Shown here in pieces: positions 1 to 5,931 of a DNA stretch of 6,815 nucleotides; within the stretch, counting starts at the first letter, position 1; each line of letters starts with the position of its first letter. Under the pieces are notes generated by a model. It ran no database searches, was not told the DNA's origin, and saw nothing but the letters and a program-made list of their open reading frames with translations. This stretch comes from an uncultured Ruminococcus sp. (GTDB lineage: Bacteria > Bacillota > Clostridia > Oscillospirales > Ruminococcaceae), in NCBI GenBank assembly GCA_900554975.1, contig USJI01000056.1:1-6815 (forward strand). Direction: 5' to 3'. Position numbers and translations under genes: made by a program.

Positions 1-1
1 T

Positions 2-2350
2 ATCGAAAGTATGATTGTTATAATCGCCGTAATTACTATGAATTCTATTCTTGGTACTGTCCAGACGGTCAGGGCGGAGAAATCGCTCAACAGTCTGAAA
101 AAGCTTTCCGCACCGAACGCCAAGGTTATCCGTGACGGAAAAACGGTTGTGATACCGTCTGACGAAGTTACGAAAGGTGATATTGTTTCGCTTGAAGCAG
201 GGGATTACGTCTGTGCGGATGGCAGAATAATTGAAAATGCAAGTCTGAAAGTAAATGAAAGTGCCCTTACAGGCGAGAGCCTGAGCGTGGAAAAAAGTGA
301 TGAAACTCTTGAGGGTGAACTTCCTCTTGCAGACAGAACGAACATGGTTCATTCCGGAACATTTGTAACATATGGCAGAGCGAAATTTGTCGTTACAGAT
401 ATCGGAATGGATACAGAAGTCGGCAAAATTGCCGGACTTATCAATTCAGCTGAGGAGAGAAAAACTCCGCTTCAGGTAAATCTTGACAACTTTGGAAAGA
501 AGCTTTCAATCGGGATTATGGTTATCTGTGCCATTGTTTTCGGACTAAGCGTATTCCGTGGTGAGGACATCATGAATGCTTTCCTTTTTGCAGTCGCACT
601 GGCTGTTGCGGCGATTCCGGAAGCTCTCAGCTCAATTGTTACAATTGTCTTATCTTTTGGTACGCAGAAGATGTCAAAGGAAAATGCAATTATAAGAAAG
701 CTTCAGGCTGTTGAGGGTCTGGGAAGTGTTTCTGTTATATGCTCTGACAAGACAGGAACTCTCACACAGAACAAAATGACAGTCAAGAAAATATATGCAT
801 CCGGAAAGATAATCGACAGTGATAAATGTGATTTTACTGACAATGAGCAGAAAAGACTTGTTCTGACAGGAATATTGTGTAACGATTCGGTCTGTCGTGA
901 CGGAACGGAGATAGGTGATCCGACCGAAACTGCTCTTGTAAATTTTGGCTTGAAGTACAGCTTCAGCTTTGAACGCATAAGAGAAAAATATCCACGTCTT
1001 GCAGAAATTCCGTTTGATTCAGACAGAAAGCTCATGTCAACAGTTCATGATGTCAACGGAAAGCTGACAATGATTACGAAGGGTGCGGTAGACGTTCTCC
1101 TCGGAAGAATGAACCTTACGTCTCAGGAAAAAGATGACATAACTGCCGCAGCTGAGGAAATGTCCGCTCATGGACTGAGAATTCTGGCTTTTGCATATAA
1201 GGAAATCAGTAGTACAGAAATTTCGCTTTCAGATGAAAATAATCTGGAATTTATGGGACTTGTCGCTATGATGGACCCTCCGAGAGAGGAATCGAAACAG
1301 GCTGTTGCTGAATGTATCGGTGCTGGAATAAAGCCTGTAATGATAACAGGTGACCATAAGGTTACAGCCGCAGCAATTGCAAAGGAAATCGGAATATTAA
1401 AGGATATTTCAGAAGCAGCCGAGGGAAGCGAAATTGACGACCTGACAGATGAACAGCTCAGGGAATATGTTCCTACAAAGTCGGTTTATGCAAGAGTTTC
1501 GCCGGAACATAAAATTCGAATCGTAAAAGCATGGCAGGACAGGGGAAATATTGTTGCCATGACAGGTGACGGTGTAAATGATGCTCCTGCACTGAAACAG
1601 GCTGATATTGGTGTAGCTATGGGCATAACGGGAACAGAGGTTTCCAAAGATGCCGCATCAATGGTTCTGGCTGATGACAATTTTGCAACTATTGTTAAGG
1701 CAGTTAATAACGGAAGAAATATTTATGCAAATATAAAGCGTTCGATACAGTTCCTTCTGTCGGGAAATACAGCGGCTATTCTGGTGGTACTTTTTGCCTC
1801 ACTTGCAGCACTTCCTGTTCCGTTTGCGGCAGTTCATCTTCTGTTTATAAATCTTCTTACGGATTCACTTCCTGCAATTGCTCTCGGACTTGAACCGCAT
1901 ACGCATGATGTCATGAAGGAGAAACCACGTCCGGTAAACCAGTCGATTCTCACAGGACAGTTCATTCTTAACATCTTTTCCGAGGGAATAATTATTGCAG
2001 CAGCGGCAACAGTATGTTTCCTTTTCGGACTGAAAACAGATGCTGCAACAGCAAGTTCCATGGCGTTTGCAAGTATATGCCTTTCAAGACTTATCCACGG
2101 ATTCAACTGCAAGTCGGAAAGACCTGTTCTGTTTACAAAGAAATTCTTTGATAATAAGTATATTTTTGCGGCACTTGCGGTTGGACTCATACTTCTTTCG
2201 CTTGTTATCTTCGTTCCTGCACTTGCCGAGATGTTCAAAGTTGTCGATCTGAGCCTTACACAGCTTGGTATTATCGGCGGAACATCGATAGGTACACTTG
2301 TTCTTATACAGCTGCTGAAACTCATCAAAATGACAATTAAGAAAAAATAA
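2..2350 (+). CDS. P2-type calcium-transporting P-type ATPase, 5' end cut by the window
   Basis: Membrane pump that exports Ca2+ (possibly Mn2+) using ATP through an aspartyl-phosphate intermediate. The frame is open from base 2, so the gene begins upstream. The Met codon at 11 lies inside transmembrane helix 2 and is not the start; roughly the first 100 residues (cytosolic N-terminus, TM1) are missing. Counting from that Met: actuator motif TGES at 87-90, TM4 ion-site motif PEAL at 203-206, phosphorylation motif DKTGT at 246-250 (Asp246), nucleotide-binding KGA at 357-359, TGD at 446-448, hinge TGDGVND at 518-524, TM6 NLLTD at 614-618, then four C-terminal helices and a lysine-rich tail. The TM4 Glu and TM6 Asn/Thr/Asp of the main Ca2+ site are kept. 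TM5 reads SGNTAAI (584-590), with Ala where SERCA has its second-site Glu. That resembles single-site P2B (PMCA-like) pumps, so one ion per cycle is inferred. No frameshift is seen. It ends with TAA and has no operon partner downstream. Confidence 0.95.
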   Translation: MESMIVIIAVITMNSILGTVQTVRAEKSLNSLKKLSAPNAKVIRDGKTVVIPSDEVTKGDIVSLEAGDYVCADGRIIENASLKVNESALTGESLSVEKSDETLEGELPLADRTNMVHSGTFVTYGRAKFVVTDIGMDTEVGKIAGLINSAEERKTPLQVNLDNFGKKLSIGIMVICAIVFGLSVFRGEDIMNAFLFAVALAVAAIPEALSSIVTIVLSFGTQKMSKENAIIRKLQAVEGLGSVSVICSDKTGTLTQNKMTVKKIYASGKIIDSDKCDFTDNEQKRLVLTGILCNDSVCRDGTEIGDPTETALVNFGLKYSFSFERIREKYPRLAEIPFDSDRKLMSTVHDVNGKLTMITKGAVDVLLGRMNLTSQEKDDITAAAEEMSAHGLRILAFAYKEISSTEISLSDENNLEFMGLVAMMDPPREESKQAVAECIGAGIKPVMITGDHKVTAAAIAKEIGILKDISEAAEGSEIDDLTDEQLREYVPTKSVYARVSPEHKIRIVKAWQDRGNIVAMTGDGVNDAPALKQADIGVAMGITGTEVSKDAASMVLADDNFATIVKAVNNGRNIYANIKRSIQFLLSGNTAAILVVLFASLAALPVPFAAVHLLFINLLTDSLPAIALGLEPHTHDVMKEKPRPVNQSILTGQFILNIFSEGIIIAAAATVCFLFGLKTDAATASSMAFASICLSRLIHGFNCKSERPVLFTKKFFDNKYIFAALAVGLILLSLVIFVPALAEMFKVVDLSLTQLGIIGGTSIGTLVLIQLLKLIKMTIKKK

Positions 2351-2380
2351 TGACGGAATAATGTTGAATGATTGAGTCAA

Positions 2381-2397
2381 CACAAAATGCTCTTGTG
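2381..2397 (+). other. Weak hairpin after the ATPase gene
   Basis: CACAA and TTGTG flank a 7-nt loop, about 30 bases after the ATPase stop. No T-tract follows, so it is not a convincing terminator. It might protect the mRNA end or mean nothing. Confidence 0.2.
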
Positions 2398-2482
2398 ATT
2401 TGAATTCGTATTTAAGCAATAATATTATAATAAGCTTCACTATTAAAGTTCAATCCCTAAGTGACCAAGTCTTTCAATATAT

Positions 2483-2641
2483 CTAATACCTAAAAGGGCA
2501 GTCATAACGGCTGTCTCTTGTTTTATTGAGTTGACAACCAAGGTGCTGTTTGCTGTCACCACAGGCAGGACAGTCTGCACGATATTGTTCGCCGTTATGC
2601 TTGACATTTCCGAAATGTATCAGAATTTGTGTAAGTTCCAT
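2483..2641 (-). pseudogene. N-terminal remnant of a zinc-finger (CHC2-like) DNA primase
   Basis: A 52-codon reading frame starts at ATG 2641 behind a strong GAAAGGGGG ribosome-binding site and ends with TAG. The protein begins MELTQILIHFGNVK and contains CPACGDSK at residues 24-31 followed by HLG. This is the start of a zinc-ribbon like those opening CHC2-type primases of phages, plasmids and integrative elements. In such proteins a second Cys pair and several hundred residues of TOPRIM or helicase sequence follow. Here the frame runs into the terminator hairpin at 2496-2516 and stops, so homology probably ends near residue 37-40. An intact small zinc-finger protein is the alternative. Family assignment rests on pattern recognition of a short stretch. 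Confidence 0.5.
2496..2527 (+). terminator. Probable rho-independent terminator, possibly bidirectional
   Basis: GGGCAGTC (2496-2503) pairs with GGCTGTCT (2509-2516), with three G-T pairs, around a 5-nt loop. CTTGTTTTATT follows. It lies about 145 bases after the ATPase stop and is the best candidate terminator for that gene. On the minus strand the same stem is followed by TTTT, so it could also end transcription coming from the primase remnant. Confidence 0.5.
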
Positions 2642-2684
2642 TAAACTTACCCCCTTTCACCTATGGGCAGAAACAGGGGATTTT

Positions 2685-2744
2685 TTGCATACTTTTATGC
2701 AATTAGGGCGGAAGTTTTCCGGATTTTGTAGACCTGCACAAAAT
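2685..2744. repeat. Three consecutive hairpin-forming dyads upstream of the primase remnant
   Basis: TTGCATA (2685-2691) pairs with TATGCAA (2696-2702) around CTTT. CGGAA (2709-2713) pairs with TTCCG (2717-2721) around GTT. ATTTTGT (2723-2729) pairs with ACAAAAT (2738-2744) around 8 nt. All arms are perfect. They lie 44-103 bases upstream of the remnant's ATG. They may be part of an old replication origin or a leader-RNA control region; the sequence alone does not decide. Confidence 0.5.
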
Positions 2745-2751
2745 GGAAGGT

Positions 2752-2870
2752 GGGAATAGGGAGTTCTTTAGTACACATGGAACAGTAGGCAAAACGGCAA
2801 AAACAAAACGCTGAATACATTACTCAAACTTTGTACATGAGAGGGGAGTGGGAGTTTTTTGGTACAGGTG
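2752..2870 (+). repeat. Pair of imperfect 28-bp direct repeats
   Basis: The copies at 2752-2779 and 2843-2870 match at 21 of 28 positions. They share GGGAGTT, a TTT run and GTACA, and are 91 bases apart start to start. They lie between the tRNA-derived site and the primase remnant, in a stretch without coding sequence. Iterons or binding sites of a lost element protein are possible, but two copies are weak evidence. Confidence 0.4.
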
Positions 2871-2891
2871 TTGTAGCGGGGAATTTTGGGC

Positions 2892-2931
2892 AAAAAAATA
2901 ACGCCCTCTGAATTACTTCAAAGGACGCATT
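2892..2931 (-). terminator. Intrinsic terminator downstream of the tRNA-Arg 3' end
   Basis: Read on the minus strand, AATGC then CCTTTGAA pairs with TTCAGAGG then GCGTT (13 pairs, including G-T pairs and a 2-nt bulge, loop GTAA). A run of seven T follows. It begins 5 bases after the CCA end of the tRNA fragment, where the terminator of a tRNA transcription unit belongs. This supports the left side being the original chromosomal flank. Confidence 0.7.
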
Positions 2932-2936
2932 AGCTT

Positions 2937-2981
2937 TGGTGCGCCAGGAGGGACTCGAACCCCCGACCTACTGGTTCGTAG
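2937..2981 (-). other. Attachment-site repeat: 3' part of tRNA-Arg(ACG)
   Basis: The minus strand reads CTACGAA (anticodon loop, anticodon ACG), CCAGT (3' arm of the anticodon stem), AGGTC (variable loop), GGGGG-TTCGAGT-CCCTC (complete T arm), CTGGCGC (acceptor 3' strand), A and CCA. The next bases, going toward the tRNA 5' end, do not continue the tRNA: the expected ACTGG is TATAA. So this is exactly the anticodon-loop-to-CCA segment that tyrosine integrases use as a crossover site, not a functional tRNA. The intact tRNA should lie to the right, beyond the window. Integrase remnants at the right edge of the window support this reading. Confidence 0.8.
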
Positions 2982-3081
2982 TTATAAAAAATGCTTTTTG
3001 TACCTTTCAGCAATCTTTTGTAAACGCCGTATCTATGCGGTTTATAGGCACTTTTCTTTTTACTGCTTTTAATAGCTTACA

Positions 3082-3128
3082 GCGCACTTTTAAAGCAATG
3101 GCGCACTAATGGCACACTCGCAGCGCAC
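3082..3128 (+). repeat. Cluster of four GCGCAC/GCACAC motifs, candidate integrase arm sites
   Basis: GCGCAC occurs at 3082-3087, 3101-3106 and 3123-3128, and GCACAC at 3112-3117, at start spacings of 19, 11 and 11 bases. The 11-base steps are close to one helical turn. The cluster is 100-150 bases inside the element from the tRNA-derived site, the usual place for arm-type sites of a tyrosine integrase. The functional role is inference. Confidence 0.4.
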
Positions 3129-3182
3129 CAAATTATAAGCCGTAAACAGCCCAAGAGAAATATACTGTCCCAGACGAAGAAG

Positions 3183-3285
3183 AATCCTAGATAATCCTAG
3201 AGAAATGCCCGAAGCGGTCGGGAAGCGGTCGAGAATTCCCCTGTGAACAAAGAGCGAACAAAGAGAACTCCGCAAAATTGCGGAG
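3183..3285 (+). repeat. Three successive 10-11 bp tandem duplications and a palindrome
   Basis: AATCCTAGA-T/G is duplicated at 3183-3192 and 3193-3202. GAAGCGGTCG-G/A is duplicated at 3211-3221 and 3222-3232. GAACAAAGAG-C/A is duplicated at 3245-3255 and 3256-3266. Each pair differs only in its last base. CTCCGCAA (3268-3275) and TTGCGGAG (3278-3285) then form a perfect inverted repeat. No convincing gene covers the stretch. Helical-turn spacing suggests protein binding (excisionase or regulator); replication-slippage duplications are the alternative. Confidence 0.6.
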
Positions 3286-3289
3286 ATGA

Positions 3290-3652
3290 AAGAAGAGTAA
3301 CATTGCTGAGATAAAAGCAAAGGCTGTTGACAAACCTGCACAGGGTGGTATAATAAAGGTAGACAAAGTTTTTGAGGGACATAGTGGAACACCAAAAAAA
3401 TATAAACCAAATACAGTAGCAGATCATGCAACTGATGATGGCAAAATCGATAAAAGAACGTTCTATGGGAATGATGCTTTAAAGGAAAAAGATATACATA
3501 CTACTGATCACAATCAACCCAAACACCATAATTATGGCAATCATGGCGAACATGCTCATGATTATGAATGGGATGAAGAAGGAAGACTGAAAAATAAGAC
3601 AACAAGAGAGTTAACGGAAAAGGAACGAAAGGAGAACAGTGATATTTTATGA
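3290..3652 (+). pseudogene. C-terminal tail of a probable polymorphic-toxin-like protein, start missing
   Basis: An open stretch of 120 codons follows an in-frame TGA at 3287 and contains no Met codon and no ribosome-binding site, so it is the 3' part of a larger gene. The tail has a linker (residues 1-30), then GHSGTPKKYKPNTVADH, an RTFYG block near 56-60, and a His/Asp-rich centre at 68-92 including NHGEHAHDY. It ends in a charged segment finishing ERKENSDIL. I recognise this pattern from C-terminal domains of secreted or phage-associated polymorphic toxins of gut Firmicutes, where the variable tail is the toxic part. The domain name and activity are not established here; clustered histidines would suit metal or nuclease chemistry, but that is speculation. 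Its stop overlaps the ATG of the next gene (ATGA), as is typical of toxin-immunity pairs. Confidence 0.55.
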
Positions 3653-3894
3653 AAAAGGATGAAATAAAAAAAATAATATCTGAGTGTTGCAATGATCTAA
3701 TCTTTATTTATGACAACAAGAATGCCATTATTACTTCTACTGTTAGTAACTACGTTCCGACTTTTGAAGCAACATATAATGGTAAATCAAAAAAATACAA
3801 TGATGTAGATGATGTTATGTCGGATAAATTTTATAATGGCAAATCTGTTTCGGATTTATCAGATATGGGCATTGTTACATTTACCTGTGCGTAG
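3649..3894 (+). CDS. Small immunity-like protein paired with the toxin tail
   Basis: 81-residue acidic cytosolic protein without signal peptide or membrane segment. The ATG at 3649 overlaps the preceding stop as ATGA, and GGAG lies 14 bases upstream, so translation was probably coupled to the upstream gene. It has a Lys/Asp/Glu-rich start, a central beta-type stretch FEATYNGKSKKYNDVDDVMS, then KFYNGKSVSDL and a short hydrophobic end. The pattern tyrosine, D-x-x-D-V/L-M, F-Y/F-x-G-K-S-L is one I associate with small proteins encoded directly after toxin C-termini, which bind and neutralise the cognate toxin. The gene is intact even though the toxin has lost its front. Retention could give protection against related neighbours (an orphan immunity gene). 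The function is inferred from size and position. Confidence 0.6.
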   Translation: MKKDEIKKIISECCNDLIFIYDNKNAIITSTVSNYVPTFEATYNGKSKKYNDVDDVMSDKFYNGKSVSDLSDMGIVTFTCA

Positions 3895-3921
3895 GCATAT
3901 TATTTAAAGAATACTTACTTT

Positions 3922-3948
3922 AACCGCCCGTAAAAAGGCGGTTTTCTT
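3922..3948 (+). terminator. Rho-independent terminator after the immunity-like gene
   Basis: AACCGCC (3922-3928) and GGCGGTT (3937-3943) form a perfect 7-bp stem around an 8-nt loop, followed by TTCTT. It lies 27 bases after the stop codon and closes the toxin/immunity unit. Confidence 0.8.
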
Positions 3949-4013
3949 ATGCCTTGAACAATCTCAAAAAGCACTTTATTTAGCTGTATAGTAACCGCCA
4001 ACCAGACCAGCGG

Positions 4014-4045
4014 GCAAAAAAATGAGCCGAGATCAACCTCGGCTC
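4014..4045 (-). terminator. Terminator of the IS66 tnp operon
   Basis: GAGCCGAG (4024-4031) and CTCGGCTC (4038-4045) form a perfect 8-bp stem with a 6-nt loop. Read on the minus strand it is followed by A and seven T (the A-tract at 4015-4021). It ends transcription arriving from tnpC, just inside the left end of the IS. Confidence 0.8.
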
Positions 4046-4070
4046 AAATCCCGTATTCGGTTCATCACAA

Positions 4071-4135
4071 TGAATTGCAGTGAGTTACTGTGAATTACTG
4101 TGCGGTGAAATACTGTCAGTTACTATGAAATACTG
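4071..4135 (+). repeat. Six copies of a 10-bp repeat near the IS66 left end
   Basis: Near-consensus TGAATTACTG units lie at 4071-4080, 4081-4090 and 4091-4100. After a 5-base spacer (TGCGG) they resume at 4106-4115, 4116-4125 and 4126-4135. Copies differ from the consensus at zero to three positions. The block lies between the tnp terminator and the tnpC stop, in the subterminal region of the IS. One unit per helical turn fits an array of binding sites for a transposase protein; that role is inferred. Confidence 0.7.
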
Positions 4136-4149
4136 TGGATGAGAAGCTG

Positions 4150-5430
4150 TCACTTAACCTCAGCCATGTTTTCAACGATCTGATGATATGTTCTGTGGCA
4201 GGTTTCAGGCAGAGTAGCACTCCACGGCATGATGCTGTCAAGCTGTTCTTCTGAAGGTGTTTTGCCCCATGAAGGGAGAACAAGCATCAGATACGAGAGA
4301 TAACCAAACACATTCAGTCCGTTTCGCTTGGCTGTTTCGATCACGCTCATGAAGAGAGCGCTCGCATCTGCACCCTTATCCGTCGCGGAAAAGAGAAAAT
4401 TCTTACGGTCGATCACAAAAGGCTTAACGGTGCGTTCTGCAAGATTATTTGTCATTTCCACTTCGGGATGATCTAAAAACAGAAGGAGCTTGTCTTTCTG
4501 ATTCAGGGCATAGGTGACCGCCGCGCCAAGGTGTGAACCTTTACTCGGTCTGAGCGTTCCGATGAAGTTGTAGAATTCTTCTATGATCGGTCTTACCTCT
4601 TTCTGCCGCATCTCCAATATCTTTTCCGGCGGGACGTTTGCTTTTCTTGCTTCACGCTCCAAGGCAAATGCTCTGTCGATGATCTCGACAGCTTTTGCCG
4701 CTTTGCTGTTTTTATCATTTTCAGGTATGCTGTCCACAAACTTGCGGCGAGCGTGCGACCAGCAGCCTGCGTGCAGATAGTCTCCCGAACCATAGGACTG
4801 AAGCCCATCGGTCTGCACAATACCATCATAACTGCCGAGAAGTTCCTCCGCAGTCACCTTTGAACGGCTGTCCCGATACGTGTAGATCGCGATCAGAAGC
4901 TTTGCTGACGCTCCTGTGCAGACCACCCACATCTGTCCCAGCTTTTTCACAGGCTTTCCCTGTATTTTCAGGACACGCAGCGTGGTTTCATCGGCATTCA
5001 GAACAGGCTCAAGATAGGCGTATTTCCAGAAGTGTGCTACAACAGACTTCAGCCATTCTGAAGCTTTGATGATCCAGTTTGCAAGCGATGTGCGGTTCAG
5101 GTAGATTCCCTGCATCTTGAAGTGCTGTTCCATACGGTAAAGCGGTTCGCCAAGCAGATATTTCGCCTCAGCGATATATGCGATCAGCTCTGCTTCCGGC
5201 AGACCTCTCGGAATGACAGGCGCAGGAGTCAGATTCGGAGCCTTCACAATATTCGCCTTATCTCCGTGCTTATCGCAGTGTTCACATTTGTAGACCTCAC
5301 GAAAGTATGTGATTTTAAAGATCTTCGCAGGGATCATGCAGAGCCGTGTGGTGATGTATTCTTTTGAAAACGGCACGAGCTTACTGCCGCAGACCGCACA
5401 TTTTCTCTGATCTTCGGGAAGTGTATGCAC
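4150..5430 (-). CDS. tnpC: IS66 family transposase TnpC, catalytic part after an in-frame stop
   Basis: This is the catalytic transposase of the element. From the GTG at 5430 it has 426 residues: an IS66 zinc finger with CAVC (11-14) and CEHC (49-52), then the DDE transposase core. Catalytic residues are Asp147 in NADETT, Asp208 in QTDGLQSY and Glu332 in NNLAERTVKP. The usual RKNFLFS and ETAKRNGL blocks follow, with the C-terminal IS66 tail after them. The frame is open upstream of 5430 to 5481, giving 17 more family-like residues (KHRGRNELRGDLE...). It is then separated from the N-terminal part only by the TGA at 5482-5484. No frameshift is involved: N-part and C-part are in the same frame and together make 545 codons, normal for TnpC. 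GTG 5430 has no good ribosome-binding site, so a separate C-terminal product is doubtful. All catalytic residues survive, pointing to a recent mutation, readthrough or a sequence error. Confidence 0.85.
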   Translation of the reverse strand: MHTLPEDQRKCAVCGSKLVPFSKEYITTRLCMIPAKIFKITYFREVYKCEHCDKHGDKANIVKAPNLTPAPVIPRGLPEAELIAYIAEAKYLLGEPLYRMEQHFKMQGIYLNRTSLANWIIKASEWLKSVVAHFWKYAYLEPVLNADETTLRVLKIQGKPVKKLGQMWVVCTGASAKLLIAIYTYRDSRSKVTAEELLGSYDGIVQTDGLQSYGSGDYLHAGCWSHARRKFVDSIPENDKNSKAAKAVEIIDRAFALEREARKANVPPEKILEMRQKEVRPIIEEFYNFIGTLRPSKGSHLGAAVTYALNQKDKLLLFLDHPEVEMTNNLAERTVKPFVIDRKNFLFSATDKGADASALFMSVIETAKRNGLNVFGYLSYLMLVLPSWGKTPSEEQLDSIMPWSATLPETCHRTYHQIVENMAEVK

Positions 5431-5481
5431 GATTTCTTTCGTTTCAAGATCACCACGCAGTTCATTTCTTCCCCGATGCTT

Positions 5482-5787
5482 TCAGGTTTTCTTCGATTTT
5501 TTTGTGATGGAATCCTCGGTAGGCTCAGCGGCAGAAAGATTTGAAAATTCTTCCGCTTCGTTGAACACATTACCATCCAGATCCATTTGTCCGTTGCAGA
5601 TGAATTTCGATTTCTCGCTTTTTTGTCCGAAGAGCATCTTGTTCCGTTTGAGTATCTGCTCTTCCAGATGCTCGATGTGAAGAGCCTGATCTTCGTTCGA
5701 TTTTTTCAGCTCATCATTTTCTTTTTCAAGCTCAGAGCACTTCTGCACAGCGGCTTCATATGCTGCTTTCAGTTCTTCGTATGTCAT
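5482..5787 (-). CDS. tnpC: N-terminal part of IS66 transposase TnpC, ended by an early TGA
   Basis: The true start of TnpC: ATG at 5787 with AAAGGAG ten bases upstream. The 101 residues form a coiled coil (about 1-50, with ELEKENDELKKS heptads) followed by the IS66 leucine-zipper motif MLFGQKSEKS at about 51-60 and an acidic linker. This region is known in the family for multimerisation. It ends KKSKKT then TGA, where relatives continue into a basic HRGR stretch and the zinc finger. The next codons in the same frame read KHRGRN, so one base change (for example CGA or AGA to TGA) explains the stop. As it stands the product is a DDE-less fragment that could bind full-length transposase of other copies and interfere with it. 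Confidence 0.8.
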   Translation of the reverse strand: MTYEELKAAYEAAVQKCSELEKENDELKKSNEDQALHIEHLEEQILKRNKMLFGQKSEKSKFICNGQMDLDGNVFNEAEEFSNLSAAEPTEDSITKKSKKT

Positions 5788-5836
5788 AGCAAAAGCACTC
5801 CTTTCCCTGAAATTCCAGACGGTTCATGATACTCTG

Positions 5837-5865
5837 ATTATACCATGATTTGCCCGATCTTTTAA
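5837..5865 (-). promoter_or_regulatory. Extended -10 promoter for tnpC
   Basis: On the minus strand TGGTATAAT (TG at 5845-5844, TATAAT at 5842-5837) is an extended -10 element. TTAAAA (5865-5860) lies 17 bases upstream as a weak -35. It is about 50 bases before the tnpC ATG, in the 144-base tnpB-tnpC gap. TnpC could be made independently of tnpAB. Confidence 0.5.
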
Positions 5866-5931
5866 GAAAAAGAGTGCCATTGAAGCATAGAAATATTGTC
5901 CACATTACTGTATATTTTCATCGTGGAAAAG

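Noticed and set aside
2443..2510. Short minus-strand peptide MTALLGIRYIERLG... beside the primase remnant
   Set aside because: It looks faintly protein-like but is about 20 codons, starts inside the terminator hairpin and has no ribosome-binding site, so a gene cannot be supported.
2550..2759. 69-codon plus-strand reading frame
   Set aside because: It is the antisense shadow of the primase remnant and hairpin region, with no ribosome-binding site or recognisable motif.
2937..2981. Functional tRNA gene
   Set aside because: The D arm, the 5' acceptor strand and the 5' half of the anticodon stem are missing; bases beyond 2981 do not pair as needed.
3090..3431. 113-codon minus-strand reading frame
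   Set aside because: It has no recognisable pattern, runs antisense through the toxin tail and across the tandem repeats, and does not resemble the missing integrase C-terminus.
4071..4135. CRISPR-like array
   Set aside because: The units are only 10 bases, mostly without spacers, and lie inside an IS66 element with no cas genes.
5482..5484. TGA as selenocysteine or a recoded sense codon
   Set aside because: tnpB and tnpC end at TGA in the window, and relatives are expected to have an ordinary basic residue here. No selenocysteine element is evident in the bases after the codon.
5334..5576. Frameshift between the two tnpC parts
   Set aside because: The alternate frame bridges the stop, but its peptide is not family-like. 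The N- and C-parts are already in the same frame, so a nonsense codon alone explains the split.
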